A stretch of 64,000 nt of DNA from Ligilactobacillus saerimneri DSM 16049 (GTDB lineage Bacteria; Bacillota; Bacilli; Lactobacillales; Lactobacillaceae), in assembly GCF_000423265.1 (NCBI RefSeq), contig NZ_AUHQ01000001.1, forward strand, positions 62,001 to 126,000, in the 5' to 3' direction. This document shows, piece by piece, positions 17,815-25,395 of this stretch (positions are counted from its first letter, which is position 1; the number at the start of each line of letters is the position of its first letter). The notes beneath the pieces are model-generated. The model made no database searches. It was not told the origin of the DNA and was given only the letters and a program-made list of their open reading frames with translations. The position numbers were made by a program, and so were the translations under genes.

Positions 17815-18129
17815 ATGTTCGCACATCTCAAAGAAACTCCACTTTACCAAAATATCAAACAATATTATAGTAATTTTATTAATAAACCTGATTTATCCAA
17901 TACAGAAACGTATCATCTCGATCCCGTCCTAATTGAAAAATATCTACGGACCGCGTACGTCAACGATGCCCCTATTAGAGTCACTATCAAACATAAAAAT
18001 GATTTCTTTACTAGCCATGGTCAAGTCGAATTTATTCCTACCAACTATGATGCTTTTTTGGTCTTAGATCAGCAGCCAACACTCCTCTTTAAGCATCAGG
18101 TGACTAACATTCAAATGGAGCACCCATAA
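17815..18129 (+). CDS. Small SOS-controlled protein, YolD-like
   Basis: A 104-residue soluble protein with no signal peptide or membrane helix. The C-terminal two thirds (PIRVTIKHKNDFFTSHGQVEFIPTNYD...) resembles the beta-rich pattern of YolD-like proteins: I.V.....D....GQV..I, then a hydrophobic strand and a final I..I. YolD proteins usually accompany a Y-family DNA polymerase (UmuC/DinB type) in SOS operons. Here no polymerase follows: a terminator comes 18 bases after the stop. Family assignment is by pattern only; the SOS control is read directly from the promoter. It may be a trans-acting partner or inhibitor, which I cannot decide from sequence. Confidence 0.75.
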   Translation: MFAHLKETPLYQNIKQYYSNFINKPDLSNTETYHLDPVLIEKYLRTAYVNDAPIRVTIKHKNDFFTSHGQVEFIPTNYDAFLVLDQQPTLLFKHQVTNIQMEHP

Positions 18130-18146
18130 AATCTATCATTATTAAT

Positions 18147-18190
18147 AAAAAAGCGTTGCATGCACATCCGGCATCCAACGCTTTATTTTT
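18147..18190. terminator. Bidirectional terminator between the YolD-like gene and glnA
   Basis: AAAGCGTTGCATGC and GCATCCAACGCTTT form a stem with a single bulge. An A run on the left and a T run on the right serve both converging genes. Confidence 0.85.
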
Positions 18191-18237
18191 GTTGTTACTA
18201 TTTAGCTTTGTTTATTTGCAGTTGTTAGAGAGCTAAA

Positions 18238-19581
18238 TCAATACATTTCCATATAGTGGTCGCGTTCCCATTCAAAAACCTGTTCCCGATAAGCATCCCA
18301 TTCGATACCCTTAGCAGTCATAAAGTTCTTGTACAGGTGCGTACCCAATGCATCTTTCATCACTTGGTCGTTTCTTAGTTCCTTCAGTGCATTATGCAGT
18401 GTTGATGGAAGGTCTTCGATTTGGTTAGCTTTGCGCTCATCTTCACCCATTGAATAGATGTTACGATCAACTGCCTTTGGTGGCATGATCTTGTTCTTCA
18501 AACCATCTAAACCGGCGGCTAAAACAGCTGTTACGGCTAAATATGGGTTAGCAGCTGGATCGACACTCCGTAATTCCAACCGTGTGGATACTCCCCGGGC
18601 AATTGGCACACGAACTAATGGTGAACGGTTATGACCAGACCATGCAACATAAACCGGTGCTTCATATCCTGGTACTAACCGTTTGTATGAGTTAACGATC
18701 GGGTTCATAATCGCTGTGTAATTCCGTGCATGCTTAAGCAAACCGCCCAAGAAGTACATTGCCTGTTCAGAAAGTTGTTCCGGAGCTTTTTCATCAAAGA
18801 ATACATTACCATCCTTGTTGAATAAGGACATATTCAAGTGCATTCCTGATCCGTTGATTCCGTTTAATGGCTTAGGCATGAAAGTTGCGTGTAAGCCATG
18901 CTTCCGTGCAACGGTCTTAACTACCAACTTGAAGGTTTGAATATTATCACAGGCATGTAGAGCGTCAGCATATTTGAAGTCAATTTCATGTTGCCCAGGG
19001 GCCACTTCATGGTGTGATGCCTCAATGTCGAAGCCCATATTTTCAAGTTCCAAAACAATATCACGCCGACAATTTTCACCCAAATCAACTGGAGCTAAGT
19101 CAAAGTAACTTCCCTTATCATTCAAGTTAACTGTTGGCGTTCCTTTTTCAGGATCTAACTTGAAGAGGAAGAATTCTGGTTCTGGTCCGATATTGAAATC
19201 AGTAAAGCCTAATTCCCGCATTTCATCCAAAATCCGGATAAGGTTATTCCGTGGGTCGCCCAAGAATGGTGTCCGATCAGCGTTATACACTTCACAGATC
19301 AACCGGGCTACCTTCCCATGTTCACTTCCCCAAGGGAAGATCATCCATGTTGATAAATCAGGATATAACCACATATCACTTTCTTCAATTCTGACGAAAC
19401 CATCAATAGAGGAACCATCAAACATCATCTTGTTATCCAGTACCTTATCTAATTGACTAATAGGAACTTCAACATTTTTGATTGTTCCATATAAATCAGT
19501 AAACATTAACCGTAAAAACTGAACGTTTTCTTCTTTGGCAATGCGCCGAATGTCATCTTTAGTATAGTTTACTTTAGCCAT
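18238..19581 (-). CDS. glnA: Glutamine synthetase, type I
   Basis: ATP-dependent synthesis of glutamine from glutamate and ammonia; a cytosolic dodecamer. Visible are the N-terminal latch-loop motif [11 protein letters not shown], the substrate/metal motifs [12 protein letters not shown] and [22 protein letters not shown], the ATP-binding region [20 protein letters not shown] and [25 protein letters not shown]. The 447 residues match the GSI-alpha subtype of Firmicutes, which is feedback-regulated rather than adenylylated. It follows glnR after 17 bases, so it shares the GlnR-controlled promoter. Confidence 0.97.
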   Translation of the reverse strand: MAKVNYTKDDIRRIAKEENVQFLRLMFTDLYGTIKNVEVPISQLDKVLDNKMMFDGSSIDGFVRIEESDMWLYPDLSTWMIFPWGSEHGKVARLICEVYNADRTPFLGDPRNNLIRILDEMRELGFTDFNIGPEPEFFLFKLDPEKGTPTVNLNDKGSYFDLAPVDLGENCRRDIVLELENMGFDIEASHHEVAPGQHEIDFKYADALHACDNIQTFKLVVKTVARKHGLHATFMPKPLNGINGSGMHLNMSLFNKDGNVFFDEKAPEQLSEQAMYFLGGLLKHARNYTAIMNPIVNSYKRLVPGYEAPVYVAWSGHNRSPLVRVPIARGVSTRLELRSVDPAANPYLAVTAVLAAGLDGLKNKIMPPKAVDRNIYSMGEDERKANQIEDLPSTLHNALKELRNDQVMKDALGTHLYKNFMTAKGIEWDAYREQVFEWERDHYMEMY

Positions 19582-19598
19582 TTTTTTGCTCCTTGCTT

Positions 19599-19967
19599 TT
19601 AAAATTGGAAATGCCGCTTATTGTCTTTGAAAGAAAATCCCGAGTGATTACTATCCATCCCACTCGCAGAGATAAATTCTTCACGTAGTAACCGTCGCAA
19701 ATCATCATCACTGATCTTTTCCGGCTTCTTTTGGCCGATTTTTTTGATTTCAGCAATGGTCATTCCCTCTGCAAGATAGTCCTTGATTTCAAGTAGCTTA
19801 TCGATATCATCCAACGAATACATCCGCCGGTTGGTATCATTGCGCTTAGGCACAACCAGTTCATTCTTTTCATAGTAGCGAATCTGGCGTGCCGACAATC
19901 CTGTTAGGGACATGGCCGTTCCGATAGGCAAAACAGCCAGGGAGCGACGAAATTCTTTCTCCTTCAT
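19599..19967 (-). CDS. glnR: MerR-family nitrogen regulator GlnR
   Basis: Represses glnRA and other nitrogen genes when glutamine is plentiful, in contact with feedback-inhibited glutamine synthetase. The N-terminal winged helix-turn-helix reads [25 protein letters not shown] (about 18-42), the classic MerR/GlnR pattern, followed by a dimerisation helix ([18 protein letters not shown]). The 122 residues are normal, with a short C-terminal tail that in Bacillus senses glutamine synthetase. A GlnR operator lies 60 bases upstream, so it autoregulates. Confidence 0.95.
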   Translation of the reverse strand: MKEKEFRRSLAVLPIGTAMSLTGLSARQIRYYEKNELVVPKRNDTNRRMYSLDDIDKLLEIKDYLAEGMTIAEIKKIGQKKPEKISDDDLRRLLREEFISASGMDSNHSGFSFKDNKRHFQF

Positions 19968-19991
19968 AATGACCTCCCTTTTATGCTCATA

Positions 19992-20020
19992 ATAATAGCA
20001 AGCCCCTTAATACATGTCAA
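19992..20020 (-). promoter_or_regulatory. Promoter of glnRA
   Basis: On the minus strand: TTGACA (20015-20020), 17-base spacer, TATTAT (19992-19997). A GGGAGG ribosome binding site follows before glnR. Confidence 0.85.
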
Positions 20021-20027
20021 CAATCCA

Positions 20028-20044
20028 TGTCATAAAATGTAACA
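20028..20044 (-). promoter_or_regulatory. GlnR operator
   Basis: TGTTA-CATTTTA-TGACA matches the GlnR/TnrA box TGTNAN7TNACA exactly. It ends 8 bases upstream of the -35 element of glnRA and immediately follows the ynbB stop, as expected for autorepression. Confidence 0.85.
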
Positions 20045-20050
20045 CGGAAA

Positions 20051-21313
20051 TTATTTTTGATAGAAGATCTCATTTACCGCGTTGGTTATTGCAATCTTAA
20101 CATGTTCTGTTGATAATCCACCTTGGATATAAAGGCTATACGGTTCCCGTAATGGTCCATCTGAAGATAATTCAATCGTTGAGCCTTCGGTAAACGCCCC
20201 CGAAGCCATGATTACTTCGTCAGCATAGTTATCCATAGTACTTGGGATTGGCGCAACAAAAGAATTAAGCGGTGAATAGTGCTGAATCGTCTGACAGAAC
20301 TTAATCATGGGATCCCTTTTGCCAAAGGTTACTGCCTGAACCACATCAGTCCGCGGTTCGTTCCATTTTGGCGAAACATTCATTCCCATTTCTTCGAGCA
20401 AGGCACTGGTAAAAATCATTCCTTTGATCGCCTGTCCAGTCGTATGCGGTGCCATAAAGAACCCTTCAAAGAAATCACGCATGTGATAATATGTAGCACC
20501 TTCATCACGTCCCCCTGGCATCAATAAGCGGTTAGCAGCATTCTCTACCAACTGTTTTTTACCAACAATATATGCCCCAGTCTTAGCAAAGCCAGCACCT
20601 GCATTCTTAAAGAGGGAACCCGCCATGATGTCTGCCCCATAGAAAGTTGCCTCTTCTGCTTCAGAAAATTCGCCATAGCAATTATCAATAAAAATGATCA
20701 CTTCCGGTCGAATTCTCCGTACGAATGTAATCATGTCTTTAATTTCTGCAACCGTAAAACTATTGCGGCTAGCATATCCCCGTGAACGCTGAATCGCCAC
20801 AATTTTAATATTATCGTTGGCCGCTAACTTTGCTTGGGCTTCTTCGTAATCGACTTTTCCGTGGTCAGTCAGTGGGACATAGTCAAAATCAATTCCCCAT
20901 TCTTTCATGGTGTTGGTATTATTACCCGCGATCCCAATAACTTGTTGGATGGTATCATACGGCATCCCTGTCAAATACAATAACTGGTCACCAGGACGAA
21001 GTTGTCCCATTAGTGAAGTCGTGATGGCATGAGTCCCCGATGCTAGTTGGGGACGAACCAATGCTGCTTCTGTTTTAAAGTAGTCAGCGTAAATGTTTTC
21101 TAATTTGTCACGACCAACATCGTCATACCCATAACCTGTCGATCCGACCAAGTCTTCTTCTGCCACATGAAACTTGCGAAAGGCATCTAACACCCGCGCC
21201 TGATTGTTGAGAACTTGTTGATCAATCTTATCCAACTGTGGTTGAATCTTTTTTTCAACCTTTGCTACTTTATCCTGCAATTCCTGCGGAAATTTTTGTA
21301 ACCATTGAGTCAT
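20051..21313 (-). CDS. ynbB: PLP-dependent cystathionine gamma-lyase-like protein (YnbB, 'aluminium resistance')
   Basis: A 420-residue pyridoxal-phosphate enzyme of the methionine gamma-lyase/aluminium-resistance family, always near glnR in Bacillales and lactobacilli. Family features include SGTHAITTSLMGQLRPGDQLLYLTG (cofactor phosphate site), VIIFIDNCYGEFSE (Asp contacting the pyridine ring) and the likely Schiff-base lysine in MAGSLFKNAGAGFAKTGAY. Its true substrate is not established. It follows miaA after 4 bases, and its stop abuts the GlnR operator. Confidence 0.88.
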   Translation of the reverse strand: MTQWLQKFPQELQDKVAKVEKKIQPQLDKIDQQVLNNQARVLDAFRKFHVAEEDLVGSTGYGYDDVGRDKLENIYADYFKTEAALVRPQLASGTHAITTSLMGQLRPGDQLLYLTGMPYDTIQQVIGIAGNNTNTMKEWGIDFDYVPLTDHGKVDYEEAQAKLAANDNIKIVAIQRSRGYASRNSFTVAEIKDMITFVRRIRPEVIIFIDNCYGEFSEAEEATFYGADIMAGSLFKNAGAGFAKTGAYIVGKKQLVENAANRLLMPGGRDEGATYYHMRDFFEGFFMAPHTTGQAIKGMIFTSALLEEMGMNVSPKWNEPRTDVVQAVTFGKRDPMIKFCQTIQHYSPLNSFVAPIPSTMDNYADEVIMASGAFTEGSTIELSSDGPLREPYSLYIQGGLSTEHVKIAITNAVNEIFYQK

Positions 21314-21317
21314 TAGT

Positions 21318-22244
21318 TTACTCCTTTAACCATTTATTAATCAGCTGACGAATTTCAGCCAACTCAGCTGGATGTTCAACGATATTAAACCACTTAACAT
21401 CCATTTTATTACGGAACCAGGTTAATTGACGCTTAGCATAGTGCCGCGAATTCTTTTTGATTGTCATCACTGCTTCATCTAAGCTAATTTCTCCTGCAAA
21501 ATATGGGTATAATTCCTTATACCCAATCCCCCTACCAGCAGGCAAGCTCAAACCGCCCCGTTCATATAACCAGCGTGCTTCATCCACCAGCCCTACAGCC
21601 ACCATCTGATCTACTCGTTGGTTAATCCGATCGTAGACCAGACTACGTTCTGCGTTCAACCCAATAATCAGTGGGTCGAATTCACCACTAACTTGGTCTT
21701 GTTGCGCAGAAAATAGTTTCCCGGTTTTTTGATATACTTCTAACGCCCGAATCACCCGGCGGGAATTACCAACGGGAATCTTAGCAGCCGCCTGCGGATC
21801 AACTTGAGCAAGCCGATCCCACAGGGCTTTAGGACCATGAATATGCAAAAATTGCTGCCACTGTTTTCGTTCTTTTTCACTGGCATCATAATCATCAGTT
21901 CCTAATTGGAAATTATCAAACAGTGCCTGAAGATAAAAACCTGTTCCGCCAGCAATAATAGGTAATTGTGCTTGGGCAGCAATTTGTCCAATATACTTAC
22001 GACTTTGCTGCACAAAATCAGCCACTGAAAAGCGTTCATCTACTTGGTTAGTATCGATAAGGTAATGGGGGACCCCCTGCATCTCTTGTGGCGTCACCTT
22101 GGCTGTTCCAATGTCTAACCCCTGGTAAACTTGCATTGAATCGCCAGAAATCACTTGCCCTGCAAATTCTTGAGCCAAGGCAACTGCTAACGCCGACTTT
22201 CCAACAGCAGTTGGACCAACAATCGCTAAAACTTTTTGTGTCAC
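21318..22244 (-). CDS. miaA: tRNA dimethylallyltransferase
   Basis: Adds a dimethylallyl group to A37 of tRNAs reading U-starting codons. Visible are the P-loop IVGPTAVGKSALAVALA, SGDSMQVYQGLDIGTAK, PIIAGGTGFYLQAL and the C-terminal RHYAKRQLTWFRN. The frame is open to an ATG at 22271, but that ATG overlaps a TATAAT element and has no ribosome binding site. The GTG at 22244 follows TGGGAGG at good spacing and gives the standard N-terminus (VTQKVLAIVGP), so it is chosen; 308 residues. Confidence 0.94.
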   Translation of the reverse strand: MTQKVLAIVGPTAVGKSALAVALAQEFAGQVISGDSMQVYQGLDIGTAKVTPQEMQGVPHYLIDTNQVDERFSVADFVQQSRKYIGQIAAQAQLPIIAGGTGFYLQALFDNFQLGTDDYDASEKERKQWQQFLHIHGPKALWDRLAQVDPQAAAKIPVGNSRRVIRALEVYQKTGKLFSAQQDQVSGEFDPLIIGLNAERSLVYDRINQRVDQMVAVGLVDEARWLYERGGLSLPAGRGIGYKELYPYFAGEISLDEAVMTIKKNSRHYAKRQLTWFRNKMDVKWFNIVEHPAELAEIRQLINKWLKE

Positions 22245-22371
22245 TGCTTTACCTACCTCCCAGTTGTACATTATACCTATGAATCTATAAAACTGATATA
22301 CTTATTCCCTGGTATTTTTTCCTAAAATCATTCATAATGAAAATAGTTAGTTAATGATTGGAGGAATTAAC

Positions 22372-22548
22372 ATGAAAAATTTTGGTAAAGGCTTTTTCAT
22401 CGGCGTTTTAACAACTATCGGTGCGGTAGCTGGTAGTGTTTATGCTTTCAAGAAGACTGTTGTTGATCCAATTGAAGAACGTGAAGCAATTTTAGAAGAA
22501 CATAAGCGGCGGGCTCTTCGAAAGAGCATGTCTGCTCACCAAGGTTAA
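22372..22548 (+). CDS. DUF3042 family small membrane protein
   Basis: A 58-residue protein with one N-terminal hydrophobic segment (FFIGVLTTIGAVAGSVYAF, about 8-26) and a charged helical tail (PIEEREAILEEHKRRALRK). This matches DUF3042, a conserved small family of Lactobacillales of unknown function. An upstream in-frame ATG at 22354 is ignored because GGAGG lies between it and the ATG at 22372. It stands alone on the plus strand with its own terminator. Confidence 0.88.
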   Translation: MKNFGKGFFIGVLTTIGAVAGSVYAFKKTVVDPIEEREAILEEHKRRALRKSMSAHQG

Positions 22549-22553
22549 GCATT

Positions 22554-22591
22554 AAAAAAGCGGGTTGGAAGAAATTCCGACCCGCTTTTTT
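22554..22591. terminator. Bidirectional terminator (DUF3042 / rhodanese gene)
   Basis: AAAAAAGCGGGTTGGA and TTCCGACCCGCTTTTTT form a long stem with a short loop between two converging genes. Confidence 0.88.
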
Positions 22592-22593
22592 AT

Positions 22594-23004
22594 TTATAAT
22601 TCAGCTTTCTTTTTCTTGCCATCCCAGTTGGTGAAGCCACCCTTGAGAATCCCGATTTGCTTATAACCAGCCTTATGCAGTTGAACTGCTGCTCTTGTAC
22701 TCAATGCTTTACCATCATCATACAAGTATACTGGTAAATCTTTACTCAAGGATTGCATATAAAACTTGAATTGGCCATAAGGAATGTTGCGTGCACCCAA
22801 AATATGACTAGCGTCAAAACTATTCTTTTCCCGCACATCAATAATTTGTGCCTTACGCATTCCTGCCTTAAATTCATCATTCGTCATCAGCTTGGCAACC
22901 GACCGCCCCCGAAAGTAAGTATACAGTGTAGAGCCACCGATATAGGCTAAGAAGATGATCAAAACAATATTGATCCAACCTAAAACGCTGATTTTTAATA
23001 ACAT
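22594..23004 (-). CDS. Membrane-anchored rhodanese-like protein lacking the catalytic cysteine
   Basis: A 136-residue protein with one N-terminal membrane helix (NIVLIIFLAYIGGSTLYTYF, about 12-31) and a single rhodanese domain (IIDVREKNSFDASHILGARNIP, then LKGGFTNWDG). At the active-site loop, where CxxGxR is expected after the YLY strand, it reads YDDGKALSTRAA; there is no cysteine anywhere in the protein. A sulfur-transfer role is therefore unlikely, and a scaffold or phosphate-binding role is inferred. It follows the glucokinase gene closely, as the YqgP-YqgQ-GlcK-rhodanese group does in related bacteria. Confidence 0.88.
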   Translation of the reverse strand: MLLKISVLGWINIVLIIFLAYIGGSTLYTYFRGRSVAKLMTNDEFKAGMRKAQIIDVREKNSFDASHILGARNIPYGQFKFYMQSLSKDLPVYLYDDGKALSTRAAVQLHKAGYKQIGILKGGFTNWDGKKKKAEL

Positions 23005-23024
23005 AATTGTTCGCCCCTTAATTC

Positions 23025-23990
23025 CTAGTCAGCAAACTGCAAAGCTAGTGAAGCAGCGCCAATGACCCCTGCCTCATTACCTAATTCTGCCAACTTCAAT
23101 TTCGTTGATGTCTTAACGGTTGGGAAAGCAAAGTTCTTGAAGTACTTATCAACCCGCGTCAACAGGAAGTCCCCGGCAGCAGAAACACCACCACCGATTA
23201 CAATGTAAGTTGGGTTTAACATACTACCAATATTAGCTAATGCCAAACCTAAGTAGTAACATACCCGATCTACTACCATTAAGGCCAGGACATCGTTTTC
23301 TTTAGCTAAGTCAAATACAATCTTAGAAGAAATGTCATCTCCATCATCAAGCATCTGCTTTAGCTGTGAGTCACCAGCAAACTGTTCTGCCATTTTCCGG
23401 GCTACTCGAACCACACCAGTAGCAGAAGCATATGATTCTAAGCAACCATTATTTCCACAAGTACATGCTAAGCCACCTGGTTCAACGTTGATATGGCCTA
23501 ATTCACCACCGGCACCTAATCCGTGAACTAACTTGCCATCGACGATGACACCGCCACCAACACCAGTCCCTAAGGTGACAAAAGTAACATCCTTGGCACT
23601 ATTTCCAGCGCCCTTCCATTGTTCACCCAATGCCGCCACATTGGCATCATTATCTAAGGCAAACTTCATCCCAGTTCCTTGTTCGATCTGTTCTTTGATC
23701 TTTTGGGTTGTCTTCCAGTTCAAGTTGTAGGCACCAACAACGGTTCCTTTGTCCCGGTCGATTGTCCCCGGTGTTCCCATTCCGATACCGATAAACTGTT
23801 CTGGCTTCATGTTGTAGATGTCTAAATGGTGGTTGATTGACTCAATAATGTCAGGTACAATGTGTGATCCTTCATCAAGAACATTGGTTTCAACACTCCA
23901 TTTTTGTTGGATTTCACCTTCTGGGGTCAAAATTGCAAATTTGATAGTTGTTCCACCTAAGTCAACCCCAATAAGTTTCTTGTCTGTCAT
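23025..23990 (-). CDS. glcK: ROK-family glucokinase
   Basis: Phosphorylates glucose to glucose 6-phosphate. The ATP-binding N-terminus reads LIGVDLGGTTIKFAI, followed by LDNDANVAALGE (catalytic Asp) and VTLGTGVGGGVIVDG. The ROK zinc motif is complete: GELGHINVEPGG with ACTCGNNGCLESYASA. The 321 residues are normal. The start overlaps the yqgQ stop by 4 bases. The yqgQ-glcK order is the same as in B. subtilis. Confidence 0.96.
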   Translation of the reverse strand: MTDKKLIGVDLGGTTIKFAILTPEGEIQQKWSVETNVLDEGSHIVPDIIESINHHLDIYNMKPEQFIGIGMGTPGTIDRDKGTVVGAYNLNWKTTQKIKEQIEQGTGMKFALDNDANVAALGEQWKGAGNSAKDVTFVTLGTGVGGGVIVDGKLVHGLGAGGELGHINVEPGGLACTCGNNGCLESYASATGVVRVARKMAEQFAGDSQLKQMLDDGDDISSKIVFDLAKENDVLALMVVDRVCYYLGLALANIGSMLNPTYIVIGGGVSAAGDFLLTRVDKYFKNFAFPTVKTSTKLKLAELGNEAGVIGAASLALQFAD

Positions 23991-24238
23991 ATTCTTATTC
24001 CTCCAAACTTCTCCGCTTTCCCATCTCTCTTTTCTTCGATACGATGCTCACGCGTTAAGACTATTTTAGCATTCGTAAACTCTTTTTTGGTAATCAAATT
24101 CGCTCGGAATAAATTATCCAGCTCAATTGCCATCAATTCAATATCCCACTTGCGTTTACCAACATAAACAAAGATTCCAAAACGTTTCAATAATTGTTGT
24201 ACATCATATAACGTTTGCATTTCTGGTCCAAATTTCAT
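23987..24238 (-). CDS. yqgQ: YqgQ family (DUF910) protein
   Basis: A small helical protein of unknown function: MQTLYDVQQLLKRFGIFVYVGKRKWDIELM is the family core. The frame is open to 24262, but the ATG at 24238 (MKFGPEM) follows AAAGGAG by 8 bases and is preferred, giving 83 residues. It links the rhomboid and glucokinase genes with overlapping or abutting ends, so the three are surely one operon. Confidence 0.88.
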   Translation of the reverse strand: MKFGPEMQTLYDVQQLLKRFGIFVYVGKRKWDIELMAIELDNLFRANLITKKEFTNAKIVLTREHRIEEKRDGKAEKFGGIRI

Positions 24239-24262
24239 CACAACTACTCCTTTACTTGGCAC

Positions 24263-24937
24263 TTACAAATTAAAAATCAGCCAACATGCACTACCCACCG
24301 TTAATAAACCCGCTAGTAGCTGCTTGCGAGTGGCAAAAGTAGTATCCAGGCTAATCGTTACCAAACAGCCGGCAATCAGACCACCTACGTGCCCTGCCAG
24401 GTCAGTGTTACCACTAAAACCTAAAACTACATTTAGTATAACAAAAAGAAGAAATTGCCGCGCCTGGGCTTGAATTTGAGCGTCAGTCGATTGGTGTCCT
24501 AAAATTAAGTAAGCACCAAAAAGACCAAACAAGGCTCCACTAGCACCCACGGCTAAAGTTGTTGGCGCCCAAAAGGCACTCAATAAGTTTCCGTATAGCC
24601 CGCTAAGTAAATAAATTACTAGCATACGGGCATGTCCATAATAATCCTCGATTTCGGGTCCGATAAAGTATAACGTTATCATGTTAATAAATAAATGCCC
24701 GATCCCATCATGTAAAAACATTGCTGCAATTAACCGCCACCACTCTCCTTGAAGGAGTGCCGGGGTAAACTTGGCACCAAACATATATAAAACACGGATA
24801 TCCGTGCTACCACCAGCGAATACCGTCCCCATAAATACCACAAGGTTAATTCCAATTAAGATATATGTTACCAACGGACGCTGAACCAGATTGCTAACAG
24901 TCATTTTTGTTCTGTTCACTTTGTCACCTAACTTCAT
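24263..24937 (-). CDS. Rhomboid-family intramembrane serine protease (GluP-like)
   Basis: Cleaves transmembrane substrates within the bilayer. About six membrane helices can be made out: TYILIGINLVVFMGTVFAG, then segments around WWRLIAAMFLHDGIGHLFINM, the catalytic serine in LAVGASGALFGLFGAYL and the catalytic histidine in LAGHVGGLIAGCLV. The 224 residues form the compact catalytic domain, without the long cytosolic and TPR regions of B. subtilis GluP. The exact start is uncertain: the ATG at 24937 has no clear ribosome binding site, and a GTG seven codons in follows AGGTGA. Confidence 0.9.
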   Translation of the reverse strand: MKLGDKVNRTKMTVSNLVQRPLVTYILIGINLVVFMGTVFAGGSTDIRVLYMFGAKFTPALLQGEWWRLIAAMFLHDGIGHLFINMITLYFIGPEIEDYYGHARMLVIYLLSGLYGNLLSAFWAPTTLAVGASGALFGLFGAYLILGHQSTDAQIQAQARQFLLFVILNVVLGFSGNTDLAGHVGGLIAGCLVTISLDTTFATRKQLLAGLLTVGSACWLIFNL

Positions 24938-24962
24938 ATGTGAGCGCTTTGCAATCTACGCA

Positions 24963-24996
24963 TAAAAAAACAACAGGTGTTTTTTTACCCCTGTTG
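24963..24996 (-). terminator. Terminator of rpmG
   Basis: CAACAGG / CCTGTTG stem followed on the minus strand by a T7 run, directly after the rpmG stop. Confidence 0.8.
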
Positions 24997-25146
24997 TTAT
25001 TTTGTTTCGCGATGTAAAGTAACTTTGTGATCACGTGGGCAATATTTCTTTAACTCAAGGCGATCAGGGTTATTACGCTTATTCTTGCTAGTCAGATATG
25101 TCTGTTCATGGCATTCTGTGCATTCTAATGTAATATTTTCACGCAT
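24997..25146 (-). CDS. rpmG: 50S ribosomal protein L33
   Basis: A 49-residue ribosomal protein ([20 protein letters not shown]...). The first zinc pair CTEC (Cys9, Cys12) is present; the second site reads CPRDH (Cys36, His40) where zinc-binding forms have two cysteines. It is thus either a C3H-type binder or a partly degenerate zinc site. The frame is open to 25200, but the ATG at 25146 follows a GGAGGTTAAGAG-type site and gives the normal N-terminus. Confidence 0.95.
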   Translation of the reverse strand: MRENITLECTECHEQTYLTSKNKRNNPDRLELKKYCPRDHKVTLHRETK

Positions 25147-25293
25147 GCTCTTAACCTCCAAACATGTTTCAATTTCGATATAATGCATATGCATTATCAA
25201 CGAATAGTATCATATCATGTTTTAAACTGTATTTCCAGTCTTTTTTACTTAAATGTTAAGTAAAACACCTTGACAGGTATTATAACCCAGCAA

Positions 25294-25331
25294 TTAAAAA
25301 TAGGACTGCGCCTATTCCTAGTTCGCAGTCC
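25294..25331 (-). terminator. Terminator of the class B PBP gene
   Basis: GGACTGCG / CGCAGTCC stem with an A/T-rich tail TATTTTTAA on the minus strand, about 65 bases past the stop. A second small inverted repeat ATATGGC/GCCATAT (25339-25362) lies between. Confidence 0.7.
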
Positions 25332-25395
25332 CCTTTTCATATGGCCACTAAGTTAGCCATATTCATTATTTGACTTACTTTTTGCTGATCATCAC

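Noticed and set aside
24997-25146. Zinc-free L33 paralogue as a sign of a zinc-starvation switch
   Set aside because: It keeps three Cys and a His, so it could still bind zinc, and no second L33 or Zur box is visible in the window.
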